Source: Rhodococcus tibetensis
GTDB lineage: Bacteria > Actinomycetota > Actinomycetes > Mycobacteriales > Mycobacteriaceae
Direction of reading: 5' to 3'
Length of the DNA: 64,000 bases
Assembly (NCBI RefSeq): GCF_024438035.1
Contig: NZ_JANFQF010000020.1
Coordinates: 1-64,000, forward strand
The translations under genes and the position numbers were made by a program. The notes under the pieces are model-generated. The model did no database searches, had not been told where the DNA came from, and worked only from the letters and a program-made list of their open reading frames with translations. Below, in pieces: positions 1 through 8,120 of the stretch (positions are counted from its first letter, which is position 1; every line of letters starts with the position of its first letter).

Positions 1-798
1 CAGGCCGGTGTCCTCAAGGGTGAGGTCAAGGACGTTCTGCTCCTCGACGTCACGCCGTTGTCCCTCGGTATCGAGACCAAGGGTGGGGTGATGACCAAGC
101 TCATCGAGCGCAACACCACTATCCCGACCAAGCGCAGCGAGACCTTCACCACGGCCGATGACAATCAGCCGTCGGTGCAGATCCAGGTGTTCCAGGGGGA
201 GCGCGAGATCGCCTCGCACAACAAGCTCCTCGGCTCGTTCGAGCTCGCCGGTATCCCGCCGGCTCCCCGAGGTGTCCCGCAGATCGAGGTCACCTTCGAC
301 ATCGATGCCAACGGCATCGTGCACGTGACCGCGAAGGACAAGGGCACCGGCAAGGAGAACACGATCAGAATCCAGGAAGGTTCCGGTCTGTCCAAGGAAG
401 AGATCGACCGCATGATCAAGGACGCCGAGGCCCACGCTGCCGAAGACGCCCGACGGCGTGAGGAAGCCGAAACACGGAATCAGGCTGAGTCGCTGGTGTA
501 CCAGACCGAGAAATTCGTCAAGGACAACGAGGACAAGATTCCCCAGGAGGTCAAGGGCAAGGTTCAGACCGCCATCAAGGGCGTCAACGACGCTCTGGCC
601 GGAACCGACATCGCAGCGGTCAAGTCCGCGGTGGAGAAGCTGACCACGGAATCGCAGTCCTTGGGTCAGGCCCTGTATGACACGCAGGGCGGGCAGGATA
701 GTCCTGGCGGCGGTGACCGAACCGGTGAAGCCGACGGGTCGGACCAGGTCTTCGATGCGGAGGTGGTGGACGAACCCGGGAGGGAGGACGCGCGATGA
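1..798 (+). CDS. dnaK: Chaperone DnaK (Hsp70), C-terminal part
   Basis: The frame is open from the first base, so the gene begins outside the window. The visible 265 residues are the end of the Hsp70 nucleotide-binding domain, the interdomain linker ([12 protein letters not shown], about residues 12-23), the whole beta-sandwich substrate-binding domain ([21 protein letters not shown]) and the helical lid ([17 protein letters not shown]). The tail is acidic and disordered ([17 protein letters not shown]). DnaK refolds proteins in the cytosol using ATP, with DnaJ and GrpE as partners. Its stop overlaps the next start (ATGA), so dnaK-grpE-dnaJ is one operon. The locus looks like an accessory copy because the downstream GrpE and DnaJ are shortened and no hspR follows. 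Confidence 0.95.
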   Translation, partial: QAGVLKGEVKDVLLLDVTPLSLGIETKGGVMTKLIERNTTIPTKRSETFTTADDNQPSVQIQVFQGEREIASHNKLLGSFELAGIPPAPRGVPQIEVTFDIDANGIVHVTAKDKGTGKENTIRIQEGSGLSKEEIDRMIKDAEAHAAEDARRREEAETRNQAESLVYQTEKFVKDNEDKIPQEVKGKVQTAIKGVNDALAGTDIAAVKSAVEKLTTESQSLGQALYDTQGGQDSPGGGDRTGEADGSDQVFDAEVVDEPGREDAR

Positions 799-1235
799 GT
801 ACCGAGCGCGCCAACGGGAAAGAGTCACCGCGCGAGCCGATTTCGATCACCGACAAGCGCCGGGTCGACCCGGAGACCGGGCAAGTTCGAGAGCGCACGC
901 CCTCGAGCGAGGGCGATAACCCTCGAGTGGCGGAGTTGACTGCGGATCTGCAACGACTGCAGGCCGAATTCGCGAACTACCGGCGTCGGATCGAACGCGA
1001 TCGGCACGTCACCGCCGACGCATCCAAGATTCGGGCGACGCTTGCGGACCTGGGTGTCGCTGCGTTCGGCGAAGAAGGTGATCCGTTCGACCCGACTCTG
1101 CACGAGGCCGTTCAGCACGAGGGCGGCGGGCACGAACTCGTCGTGGGGAGCGTGCTGCGCCGCGGGTACAAATTCGGTAATCGCAGAGTGTTACGGACGG
1201 CGACGGTCACCGTGGTGGATGCTCATCGACCGTAG
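795..1235 (+). CDS. grpE: GrpE-like nucleotide exchange factor, internally shortened
   Basis: GrpE releases ADP from DnaK. The 146 residues keep a disordered N-terminus, the start of the long helix ([20 protein letters not shown], about 50-69) and the C-terminal beta domain that touches DnaK ([19 protein letters not shown], then [15 protein letters not shown]). Between DASK (about 77-80) and [10 protein letters not shown] the segment that normally finishes the long helix and begins the four-helix dimer bundle is absent. I estimate 40-45 residues missing against typical actinobacterial or E. coli GrpE. The deletion is in frame. The start ATG overlaps the dnaK stop by 4 bp. The DnaK-facing wing is intact, but dimerisation and the thermosensor helix are doubtful. 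Confidence 0.85.
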   Translation: MSTERANGKESPREPISITDKRRVDPETGQVRERTPSSEGDNPRVAELTADLQRLQAEFANYRRRIERDRHVTADASKIRATLADLGVAAFGEEGDPFDPTLHEAVQHEGGGHELVVGSVLRRGYKFGNRRVLRTATVTVVDAHRP

Positions 1236-1258
1236 AGACTGTGGAAGGAGGATGTCCG

Positions 1259-2317
1259 GTGACGCAGCAGGAATGGTCGGAGCGGGACTACTACGCCGAT
1301 TTGGGCGTCCCCTCGGGTGCGTCGGCGGACGAGATCAAGAAGGCGTACCGGAAGTTGGCCCGTGAACTGCATCCGGACGCCAACCCGAACGACTCTCGCG
1401 CCGAGGAACGTTTCAAGGCTGTCAGCGAGGCGCATGCCGTGCTGTCGGACCCGGCCAAACGCAAAGATTACGACGAGACGCGGCGGCTGTACAAGGCGGG
1501 GATGTTCGGCCACACGGGGTTCCGGCCCGGTGCCGCCGGCAACTCGGGTATGGGCGATTTCGACCTCGGGGACCTCTTCCGGAATGGATCGCACTTCACG
1601 ACTGCCGACGCCGGTTCGATGAGCGACGTGTTCGGTGATCTCTTTCGGAGTCGCCGGCAAACGACCCGAACGCGGCCTCGGCGCGGAACCGATATCGAGA
1701 CGGCAACACATCTGTCCTTCCGGGACGCGGTCACCGGTGTGGTAGTTCCGTTGCGGATCGGTGGACCGACGGTGTGTATCACCTGCCACGGCAACGGTTC
1801 GGTGGTCGATTCACCGTGCGCGGACTGTCACGGCGCGGACGTCGCGAACCGCACCCGCACCATCTCGGTTCGCATCCCCGCCGGGGTGAGTGACGGGCAA
1901 CGTATCCGCCTTCCCGCACAGGGCGAACCGGGTCTGCGGGGCGCACCGTCCGGAGATCTGTACGTGGACGTGCGGGTGGATCCCGACCCCGTGTTCGCTC
2001 GTAGTGGTGACGACCTGACTGTCACCGTACCGGCGACGTTCAGCGAAATGGCGCTGGGCGCAACGCTGTCGGTTCCCACTCTCGACGGCCGGGTCACCGT
2101 GCGAATTCCGCCGGGGACGCCGAGCGGGCAAACGTTCAGGCTGCGAGGTCGCGGAGTGCCCGTGCGTAACGGCTCGGTCGGTGATCTGCTCGTCACCGTC
2201 GAGGTCGCGGTCCCGTCCGACCTCGACGCCCGCAGCGCGGAGGCGTTGCGCGCCTACGCAGCGGCGGAGCGGAAGGCAGGTTTCGACCCCCGGGCGCAGT
2301 GGGCGGGCCGGATCTGA
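1259..2317 (+). CDS. dnaJ: DnaJ1-type co-chaperone with half of the zinc-finger domain
   Basis: J-protein that stimulates DnaK ATPase. I chose GTG 1259 because GGAAGGAGGA lies 7 bases upstream; an in-frame GTG at 1241 has no such site. Order: J domain with the HPD motif (ARELHPDANPN, near residue 40), a Gly/Phe linker (FDLGDLF), a short zinc region, then two C-terminal beta domains (RIPAGVSDGQRIRLPAQGEP; SVPTLDGRVTVRIPPGTPSG). DnaJ normally has four CxxCxGxG repeats; only two Cys pairs remain here (CITCHGNG and CADCHGAD), 13-14 residues apart. The pattern fits an in-frame loss of about 45 residues covering two repeats. The 3' end overlaps the convergent J-protein gene by 64 bp. Confidence 0.9.
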   Translation: MTQQEWSERDYYADLGVPSGASADEIKKAYRKLARELHPDANPNDSRAEERFKAVSEAHAVLSDPAKRKDYDETRRLYKAGMFGHTGFRPGAAGNSGMGDFDLGDLFRNGSHFTTADAGSMSDVFGDLFRSRRQTTRTRPRRGTDIETATHLSFRDAVTGVVVPLRIGGPTVCITCHGNGSVVDSPCADCHGADVANRTRTISVRIPAGVSDGQRIRLPAQGEPGLRGAPSGDLYVDVRVDPDPVFARSGDDLTVTVPATFSEMALGATLSVPTLDGRVTVRIPPGTPSGQTFRLRGRGVPVRNGSVGDLLVTVEVAVPSDLDARSAEALRAYAAAERKAGFDPRAQWAGRI

Positions 2318-2610
2318 CGGGTGCATTTCTCAGCTGTGGCGGCGAACCGGCCCTGGATGGTCATCGGCACGGCGGGTCGCGCACTCGAATGCTGGCGGTC
2401 GTATTCGGCCCGTCGGCCGGGATCCCGGAGGACGGCGTAGGCGGCCAGCAAATGTTGTAGCAGTTCGTCCGAGGGCTGCGCGTCGATTCCGGCTGCGCGG
2501 GTGTCGGGGTGGAACTCTCGTAGCCTGCGCCGGTAGGCGCGGGTGATCTCAGTCTGCGTTGCCGACCGGGACAGACCGAGAATGTCGTAGAAGTCGTTGC
2601 GGGCGTTCAT
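2254..2610 (-). CDS. Small stand-alone J-domain protein
   Basis: A 118-residue protein. The N-terminal J domain (DFYDILGLSRSATQTEITRA, then REFHPDTRA with the HPD catalytic tripeptide near residue 38) spans about residues 4-75 (YAVLRDPGRRAEYDRQH). The tail is short, basic and has no zinc finger or substrate domain, so this is a type III J-protein. The start at 2610 has AAGGAG about 8 bases upstream. It lies behind hsp20 on the same strand, separated by a hairpin, so hsp20 transcripts could read into it. It could load a particular client or the neighbouring DnaK; the client is not visible. Its last 64 bp are antisense to dnaJ. Confidence 0.8.
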   Translation of the reverse strand: MNARNDFYDILGLSRSATQTEITRAYRRRLREFHPDTRAAGIDAQPSDELLQHLLAAYAVLRDPGRRAEYDRQHSSARPAVPMTIQGRFAATAEKCTRQIRPAHCARGSKPAFRSAAA

Positions 2611-2640
2611 CACCGTGTTCTCCTTGCCCACCGCATGCCG

Positions 2641-2679
2641 GTGGCCCCGGACACCGGCAGTTGCGGTATTCGGGGCCAC
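2641..2679 (-). terminator. GC-rich hairpin between hsp20 and the J-protein gene
   Basis: GTGGCCCCG (2641-2649) pairs perfectly with CGGGGCCAC (2671-2679), a 9 bp stem with a 21 base loop. It fills the 85 bp gap between two minus-strand genes and has no U-run. It may act as a partial terminator or RNA processing site that lowers J-protein relative to Hsp20. Confidence 0.45.
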
Positions 2680-2695
2680 GGCAGGCTCGGCCGCC

Positions 2696-3115
2696 TCAGG
2701 CGTTGACTGCCTTCTTCTCGGTGTTGCTGCCGATTTCGATCTTGCGCGGCTTGGCCTTCTCGGCGACAGGGATGGTCAGGGTCAGCACCCCGGCGTCGTA
2801 GTGAGCCTCGATCCGGTCGGTGTCGAGGTTCTCACCGAGGAACAACTGCCGGCTGAACACACCCCGTGGCCGTTCGGCCGCCACCATTTCCTTGTTCTCG
2901 TCCCGACTCGGCCGCTCGGCGTGAACGGTGAGAACGTTGCGTTCGACGTCGAGGTGCAACGAATCGGCGTCCACCCCCGGCAGGTCGAACTCGACGATGA
3001 ACTTCTCACCTTCTCGCCAGGCGTCCATGGGCATCACTGCCGGTCGGGCAGCGGTACCGAGGATCGACTGGGTCAAACGGTCGAGATCGCGGAACGGATC
3101 TGTGCGCATCAACAT
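2696..3115 (-). CDS. Hsp20 / alpha-crystallin small heat-shock protein
   Basis: A 139-residue ATP-independent holdase of the cytosol. The start at 3115 ([16 protein letters not shown]) is preceded by GGAGGT at a spacing of about 8. The alpha-crystallin domain runs from about residue 35 ([20 protein letters not shown]) to the conserved GVLTLTIP strand near 115-122. The C-terminal tail PRKIEIG carries an I-x-I-like anchor, as in small Hsps that form oligomers. It is convergent with the dnaK operon and followed by a J-protein. Two palindromic elements lie in its upstream region (see 3163-3201). Length and motifs are normal. Confidence 0.93.
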   Translation of the reverse strand: MLMRTDPFRDLDRLTQSILGTAARPAVMPMDAWREGEKFIVEFDLPGVDADSLHLDVERNVLTVHAERPSRDENKEMVAAERPRGVFSRQLFLGENLDTDRIEAHYDAGVLTLTIPVAEKAKPRKIEIGSNTEKKAVNA

Positions 3116-3162
3116 CGTGTCCACCTCCAGAAAACCCTCTACTTGTGACAGGTTACCTGCAG

Positions 3163-3201
3163 CAGATGCTGTAGATTCGTTATAGCATCTGACGTACGTC
3201 A
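3163..3201 (-). promoter_or_regulatory. Two palindromes upstream of hsp20, candidate heat-shock operator
   Basis: CAGATGCT (3163-3170) and AGCATCTG (3184-3191) form an 8 bp inverted repeat around a 13 bp spacer. It abuts a perfect 12 bp palindrome, TGACGTACGTCA (3190-3201). On the minus strand the region contains TTGACG and TATAAC, but their 12 bp spacing is too short for a standard sigma-70 promoter. The sites lie about 50-85 bp upstream of the hsp20 start, between it and the MATE gene end. No HAIR sequence (CTTGAGT-N7-ACTCAAG) is present, so HspR control is not supported. Confidence 0.5.
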
Positions 3202-3259
3202 AAACAAGAGGTATCCGGGCAATATTCCTGGTGAGGGTGCTTTTTCGGCGTCCGCTCGG

Positions 3260-4675
3260 TTACGAAGCGGGTGCAGTTTCGATCGCCCGTAGACGTTGGT
3301 GGAACGTCCGCAGCAACAGGATCGCGGCGGTGAGCAAACCGCACGACAGGCCGATCCACATTCCGTACGTTTCCAGCCCGAACCCGAAAGCGAACAGGAG
3401 GCTGACCGGCAAACCCACCAGCCAGTACCCGATGAGGGTGATCCCGAAGCTCGAGGCCGTGTCACCCACTCCTCGAAGCAATCCGATGCCGATGTTCTGG
3501 GCGGAGTCGGCGAACTGCTGGAAAATCGCGATCGCGAGGAGCACTGTCGCGATGGAGACCGCTGTGGTGTCGGAGGTATCCATGAACAACGCCAGCACCC
3601 ACGTCGGTGCCAGGAGGTACACGAGGCCGACGACTGCGATGACGATCGCAGCGTGGGAGAAGGCAACTCGGGCTGTCATGCGCGATCTGAGCGCCTCGCC
3701 GAGGCCGACGAATCGGCTGACCAGGATCGACGAACCGTGCGAGATGCCCACCGACACTTGGAAGACGATGTAGGTGAGCTGATTGACGACGGTATGGGCG
3801 GCCAGAGCGGGGGCGCCGAAGCTCCCGATGATCACGGCGGTGACCGAGAACAGTCCCGCCTCGCTGCCGTACGTTCCGGCGATCGGGACCCCGAGGCGGA
3901 GAATCGTTCGCACTGTCTCCGGTCGGGAACGGTGTATGGCAAGGCTGAGCATCGGCGCCAGCGCGTCGTCGCGGCGCACCATGGTCGCGAAGATCCCGAA
4001 CGTCAGCAGGTACACCAGGGAGGTGGAGACACCGATTCCCGGCAGTCCGAGGGCAGGAAGTCCGAAGGTGCCGTAGATGAATGCCCAGTTCAGGGTGATG
4101 TTGAAGAGCACCGACAGGATGGTGATTACCAACAGCGCCTTGGGCCGCCGCATGCCGACGGTGTACTGGCGGATCACCTGGAACCACAGGCACGGCACCA
4201 GACCCGGGGCGAGCGCGATGAGCATCGGCAACGCCATGTCGAGAACTTCGGCGTCCTGGCCGAAAAATCGGAGACCGTAGCCGAGCCCGACGAGCAGGAT
4301 GCCGCCGAGGATCCCGGCGACCGTGGCGATGAGGAAGCTGGACCGGACGATGTCGCGAACTTCGTCTGCGGTGGCCTCGGACGGTGTGGTGTCGCCAGCT
4401 CGTTCACCGCGGCCGACAGCCCCAGAGACGAGGTTGCCGACTGCGGTCACCAGCCCGACGCCCATGGTGCGCAACTGATTGAACAGGGTGATGGCCAGGC
4501 CGCCGGCCGCGAGGGCCTGAATGCTGATCAGACCCATCATGACGGTGTCGGTGGTGGTGAGGGCCACCTGCGCGAGCTGGGTCAGGGCGATCGGCGCAGA
4601 GAGGTAGGCGAGTTCGCGACTGGTCTGCCGGTAACTCTGTGTGGGCGCGATGGTTCCTGTACTTCCGTGTGTCAT
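3260..4675 (-). CDS. MATE family efflux transporter
   Basis: A 471-residue, 12-helix inner-membrane antiporter of the NorM/DinF type. Recognisable parts are the first helix pair (LAYLSAPIALTQLAQVALTT), the Gln/Gly-rich turn after it (MGLISIQALAAGGLAITLF), and the second repeat start (LRLGVPIAGTYGSEAGLFSV). The first codon overlaps the stop of the SbnA-like gene (ATGA), so it is the last gene of the biosynthetic operon that starts at the iron box near 9265. MATE proteins usually export cationic or drug-like small molecules with H+ or Na+. Here the inferred role is export of the product made by the four enzymes upstream; the substrate is not shown by the sequence. Confidence 0.9.
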   Translation of the reverse strand: MTHGSTGTIAPTQSYRQTSRELAYLSAPIALTQLAQVALTTTDTVMMGLISIQALAAGGLAITLFNQLRTMGVGLVTAVGNLVSGAVGRGERAGDTTPSEATADEVRDIVRSSFLIATVAGILGGILLVGLGYGLRFFGQDAEVLDMALPMLIALAPGLVPCLWFQVIRQYTVGMRRPKALLVITILSVLFNITLNWAFIYGTFGLPALGLPGIGVSTSLVYLLTFGIFATMVRRDDALAPMLSLAIHRSRPETVRTILRLGVPIAGTYGSEAGLFSVTAVIIGSFGAPALAAHTVVNQLTYIVFQVSVGISHGSSILVSRFVGLGEALRSRMTARVAFSHAAIVIAVVGLVYLLAPTWVLALFMDTSDTTAVSIATVLLAIAIFQQFADSAQNIGIGLLRGVGDTASSFGITLIGYWLVGLPVSLLFAFGFGLETYGMWIGLSCGLLTAAILLLRTFHQRLRAIETAPAS

Positions 4676-5742
4676 GCGTACTCGATCGGCGACTGCTCGC
4701 GGGCGGACCGGTGTGCTGGTACTCCGGCCGAATCGAGCTTCTCATCCACGCGCAGCTCGGCGGCGAGGTCGAGGAGCTCGTGGCGTGTCATCCATTCGTC
4801 GTCGAAAACTGTATCAAGGTACTTTTCGCCACCGTCGCAGACGATCGTGACGACGGTACTGCCGGCGGGCAGTGCGGGGAGGATATCGAGTGCGGCGAAG
4901 ATGGCGCCACCGGACGAACCACCGACCATCAGCCCGTTCCGCCGGGCCAGAGCGCGCGCGGTCGCGAAGGCGTCGACATCGGACACCTTGACGCCCTGGT
5001 CGAGGAGCGCGTAATCGACTGCGGTTCCGATGCTGGCTCCGGGAGGAGTGCCGGTGCCGGACTGGTGGTACGGCCCACCGGGGCCGCCGAAGGCAATCGA
5101 ACCCACGGGTTCGACGCCGATGACCGTGGTCGACTGCCCGAGCCGCCGCAGTTCCCGCGCCGTGCCGAACAGCGAGCCGCCGGTGCCGACCGCGCACACC
5201 AGCGCGTCGATCGGTGAGGCCGCGTCGTCGAGGAGTTCGGCGGCGAGGGCGCGGTAGCCCACGGCGTTGCTCGGGTTGTTGTGTTGTTCGGGGAACCACC
5301 CGTCCGGATCCGCCGCGGCCATCTGTTCGGCGAGGTCCTCCCGGGCCGACGTGGCGAGTTCGGTTTCGCCGTCCTCCGTGACGAAGTGCAAGTGGGCGCC
5401 CATTGCCCGCATGGAACGGAGCTTCTCGGCGCTGGCGTGGTTGTCGACGACGGCGGTGAAACGGTATCCGCGTTCCGCCGCGACCACCGCGAGCCCGAGG
5501 CCCGTGTTTCCCGAGGTGGATTCGATGATGTGTCCTCCGGGACGCAGCAGCCCCGCGACCTCGGCATCGATCACCATCTGGCGCGCCATGCGAATTTTCA
5601 TGGACCCGGTCGGATTGAACTGCTCGAGTTTGAGGAGATAGCGTGTCCCGTTCTCGAGGGCGCACAGTTGTAGCAGGGGAGTCGAACCGATCAGATCCGA
5701 CACTCGGCTCACGACGCGGGCGGTAGTGGCAATGGTCTCCAC
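4672..5742 (-). CDS. SbnA-like PLP-dependent beta-substituting synthase (cysteine synthase family)
   Basis: A 356-residue fold-type II PLP enzyme. The Schiff-base lysine is in NPTGSMKIRMA (about residues 43-53), the substrate loop is STSGNTG, the phosphate loop is GTGGSLFG, and SSGGA closes the site. Proteins of this branch (SbnA of staphyloferrin B, VioB of viomycin) condense O-phosphoserine with glutamate to an amino-carboxyethyl glutamate, which an SbnB-type partner converts to L-2,3-diaminopropionate plus 2-oxoglutarate. An SbnB-like gene lies two genes away. GTG 5742 has AGGAGAAG upstream. It overlaps the MATE gene by 4 bp. Ordinary cysteine synthase is the alternative, made less likely by the partners and iron box. 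Confidence 0.82.
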   Translation of the reverse strand: METIATTARVVSRVSDLIGSTPLLQLCALENGTRYLLKLEQFNPTGSMKIRMARQMVIDAEVAGLLRPGGHIIESTSGNTGLGLAVVAAERGYRFTAVVDNHASAEKLRSMRAMGAHLHFVTEDGETELATSAREDLAEQMAAADPDGWFPEQHNNPSNAVGYRALAAELLDDAASPIDALVCAVGTGGSLFGTARELRRLGQSTTVIGVEPVGSIAFGGPGGPYHQSGTGTPPGASIGTAVDYALLDQGVKVSDVDAFATARALARRNGLMVGGSSGGAIFAALDILPALPAGSTVVTIVCDGGEKYLDTVFDDEWMTRHELLDLAAELRVDEKLDSAGVPAHRSAREQSPIEYA

Positions 5743-5751
5743 TGTCTTCTC

Positions 5752-7137
5752 CTAGTTGCTGGTGGGGCGGTCGAGTTCCCAGACGGGTCGGCCGTCGACG
5801 AGCGTGATGACGACCTTGGGCGGGATGGGGGTGTCGTGAAACGCGGATTCGTTCGAGTCCATCTGGTAGCCCGCGGTGTTGTGGTAAACCAGGAAATCGC
5901 CCGGGGCAGGGCGGTGCGGGAACTCGATCACTCGCCACGTCAGCATGTCCGATTCCAGACAGGTTGCGGCGCCGACCGACGCGAAGAACGGCGCCGGATC
6001 CGCGACAGGCGTTGTGGCGGAGACCAGCTGAGGGTCGGGGAGGAACTCGGTGTCGAACCACTGTTCGGACAGGCTCAGGCTCGTGCCGTTGACGACGATC
6101 ATTCCGGGCTCGCGTTCCTTGACTCCCAGCACGGGGAACACCGTGATTCCGGCGCGATCCAGTAAGGCGCGCCCCGGTTCGGTGAACAACGAGATCCCGT
6201 GGTCCTGGCAGGACTGGGCAATCGACTTCCGTCCCGGCGCGGGTTCGGTGACGATAGCGCGCAAGGCCTGTGCGCCGGTGATCGCCGAGTGGTACGGGTA
6301 ATAGCTGTCGAACTGTTTGCCGGCATGGAACGCGTGGGCCGTCTCGTTCGTGAATCGCTGCCAGTCGTCCTGCGGGACATAGCTGATGGGGTACCCGCCA
6401 CCGAGGCTGATCGTCCGGGCCGCAAGCCCCTGGGCGCGCGCTGCCCGGACGCGATCGACGAGTTGGCAGGCCTGATCACGACGCTCGGAAAGGCTGTACC
6501 CGGAGAGGTGGAAGCTGTACCCGAGCATCGCCACGTCAGTCGCGTGATCGAGCGCCAGCCGTTCGGCGTACCGCAGTTCGTCGTCGTTCATCCCGAACCG
6601 GCTGATCGCCGGCTGGGGGAGAACCCGGAACAGAACTCGCACCCCCAGTCCGTCCGACAGGGCGGCGAGTGCCCTGAGTTCGCTCGGCGAATCGATGGTG
6701 ACGACGGCATCGTGGCGCACGGCGAGCCCGAGAAGCTCCGCCGGCTTGGTAGGGCCGGTGATCAACAGGTCCCTTCCGCGGACTCCCGCCGCGAGGGCTT
6801 GACGGAATTCCCCGACGCTTGCCACATCGATGCCGAAGGTGCCGGAACGCCCGGCGCGGCGGTCGGTGGTGACGAGGTCGGCGACGGCATCGGCGAAGGC
6901 ATTGGCCTTGTTGGCCTTCTTCCCGAAGTACACGGTCCCGTCCAACCCCGCCTCGTCGAACACCGCGGCGAAACCGCGGGCGTTTCGCGCGAACTGTGCC
7001 GGATCGAGAAGGTGCACGGGTCCGCCGCCGAATCCCCGCACGAGGGCCTGTAACAGGGGTCGGTCAGCGGTGACGGTGTCGGTCCAGGGGGTAGTCAACG
7101 CCGGCAGTCGCACGGACCGCAGAATGCTCCGGGTCAT
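5752..7137 (-). CDS. PLP-dependent decarboxylase, diaminopimelate/SbnH-like
   Basis: A 461-residue fold-type III (alanine racemase-like) decarboxylase. The PLP lysine is in TVYFGKKANKANAF (near residue 70); other family motifs are GYSFHLSGYS, the phosphate-binding SLGGGYPISY and the active-site FTEPGRALLD. The start is ATG 7137, which overlaps the upstream stop (ATGA); a GTG two codons earlier is less likely. In staphyloferrin B, SbnH decarboxylates a diaminopropionate-containing intermediate. Here it may decarboxylate diaminopropionate, a derivative of it, or the hydroxylated amino acid. It is unlikely to serve lysine synthesis, since no dap genes are near and the operon looks iron-regulated. 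Confidence 0.8.
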   Translation of the reverse strand: MTRSILRSVRLPALTTPWTDTVTADRPLLQALVRGFGGGPVHLLDPAQFARNARGFAAVFDEAGLDGTVYFGKKANKANAFADAVADLVTTDRRAGRSGTFGIDVASVGEFRQALAAGVRGRDLLITGPTKPAELLGLAVRHDAVVTIDSPSELRALAALSDGLGVRVLFRVLPQPAISRFGMNDDELRYAERLALDHATDVAMLGYSFHLSGYSLSERRDQACQLVDRVRAARAQGLAARTISLGGGYPISYVPQDDWQRFTNETAHAFHAGKQFDSYYPYHSAITGAQALRAIVTEPAPGRKSIAQSCQDHGISLFTEPGRALLDRAGITVFPVLGVKEREPGMIVVNGTSLSLSEQWFDTEFLPDPQLVSATTPVADPAPFFASVGAATCLESDMLTWRVIEFPHRPAPGDFLVYHNTAGYQMDSNESAFHDTPIPPKVVITLVDGRPVWELDRPTSN

Positions 7138-8120
7138 GACCACAGCCCCAATGGGCTGCCGAGACCCTGCTCGCGTGCCTTGCGTGCGAACAGAAGTCCG
7201 AGCGCGATGTCGGTGACCACGAGTCCACTGTTGTAGGCGAACACCCGGTCGGACGGTGAACGGCGGGGCGCCGCCCGGCCAGCCAGAATGTCAGGCAGTT
7301 CCGCATCCACGGCACGCAGGATCCCGTCCTGGCCTGCCATGTCGGTGCCGGTGGTACGCATCTGTTCGGCACTGGTGGCTACCACGTAATCCGCACCGGA
7401 CAAGGTGGACGGTGACAGGCCGTAGCCGACGAGAATGGACAGTGCACCCGGGGCCAGCCAGCCGGATTCGATTCGGGCGGGTGTCGCTTCACCGGCCACG
7501 GCGAGGATTACGTCGGCCCGCCGGACGGATTCCTCGAGATCGGTACTGATCCGGATAGTCCGGTTCGGGTACTGACGAGCCAATTCCTCACGGACCGCGG
7601 CAATTCCGTCCGGATGCGTCGCGAAGAGTTCGAGATGGGTCAACTGCGGGTGCGCGGTCAGCGCCAAGGGTAACGCAAACCGCCCCTGCGTTCCGGAACC
7701 GACGACGAGCACGGTGGATGCGGTGGGTGTCGCGCAGGCACGGATGATCAACCCCGATACGGCTGGCGTCCGCAATGCGCCGATGCGCCCGCAGTCCATC
7801 AGGGCGACCGGCAGTCCCGTGGCGTCGTCGTACAGCGACAGCGTGGTGTAGTAGCGCTTACTCGAACGGTCACGGTCCGGGTCGAACTTGTACGAGGTCT
7901 TGAATGCCACGGTGGAACTCTGCCCATCCCGGGCAAGCATCGAGTAGGCCACCGAGTGCTTGTCGGCAGGCGCGACGGTGAGTTTCCCGGGATTCGTCGA
8001 TTCGCCGGCCGCCAGTGCGCCATAGGCCTGCTCGATCGCGGTGAGGACCTCAGCCGAGGAAACCTCGACCTTGTCGAGATCGCTCGCTGTCAGCGTCAAG
8101 ATCGGATGCGGTGCGCTCAT
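7134..8120 (-). CDS. SbnB-like ornithine cyclodeaminase family dehydrogenase
   Basis: A 328-residue NAD(P)-dependent enzyme. The start at 8120 (MSAPHPILTLTASDLDKVEV) has AGGAG about 10 bases upstream. The Rossmann fold begins at TVLVVGSGTQGRFALPLA (about residues 133-150); the conserved Lys/Arg substrate region (FKTSYKFD) precedes it. SbnB oxidatively cleaves the SbnA product to 2,3-diaminopropionate and 2-oxoglutarate. The paired SbnA-like gene in the same operon makes that role much more likely than ornithine cyclodeaminase or alanine dehydrogenase. It overlaps both neighbours by 4 bp, so expression is coupled. Confidence 0.82.
   Translation of the reverse strand: MSAPHPILTLTASDLDKVEVSSAEVLTAIEQAYGALAAGESTNPGKLTVAPADKHSVAYSMLARDGQSSTVAFKTSYKFDPDRDRSSKRYYTTLSLYDDATGLPVALMDCGRIGALRTPAVSGLIIRACATPTASTVLVVGSGTQGRFALPLALTAHPQLTHLELFATHPDGIAAVREELARQYPNRTIRISTDLEESVRRADVILAVAGEATPARIESGWLAPGALSILVGYGLSPSTLSGADYVVATSAEQMRTTGTDMAGQDGILRAVDAELPDILAGRAAPRRSPSDRVFAYNSGLVVTDIALGLLFARKAREQGLGSPLGLWS

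Noticed and set aside
3116-3259. HspR (HAIR) control of hsp20
   Set aside because: No CTTGAGT-N7-ACTCAAG match, even allowing several mismatches.
3296-5014. Plus-strand open frame of 572 codons opposite the MATE and SbnA-like genes
   Set aside because: Composition is charged and low-complexity, and both genes on the other strand have clear family motifs.
4672-8120. Assigning the cluster to staphyloferrin B biosynthesis
   Set aside because: The NIS synthetases (SbnC, SbnE, SbnF types) and citrate synthase partner are absent from the window.
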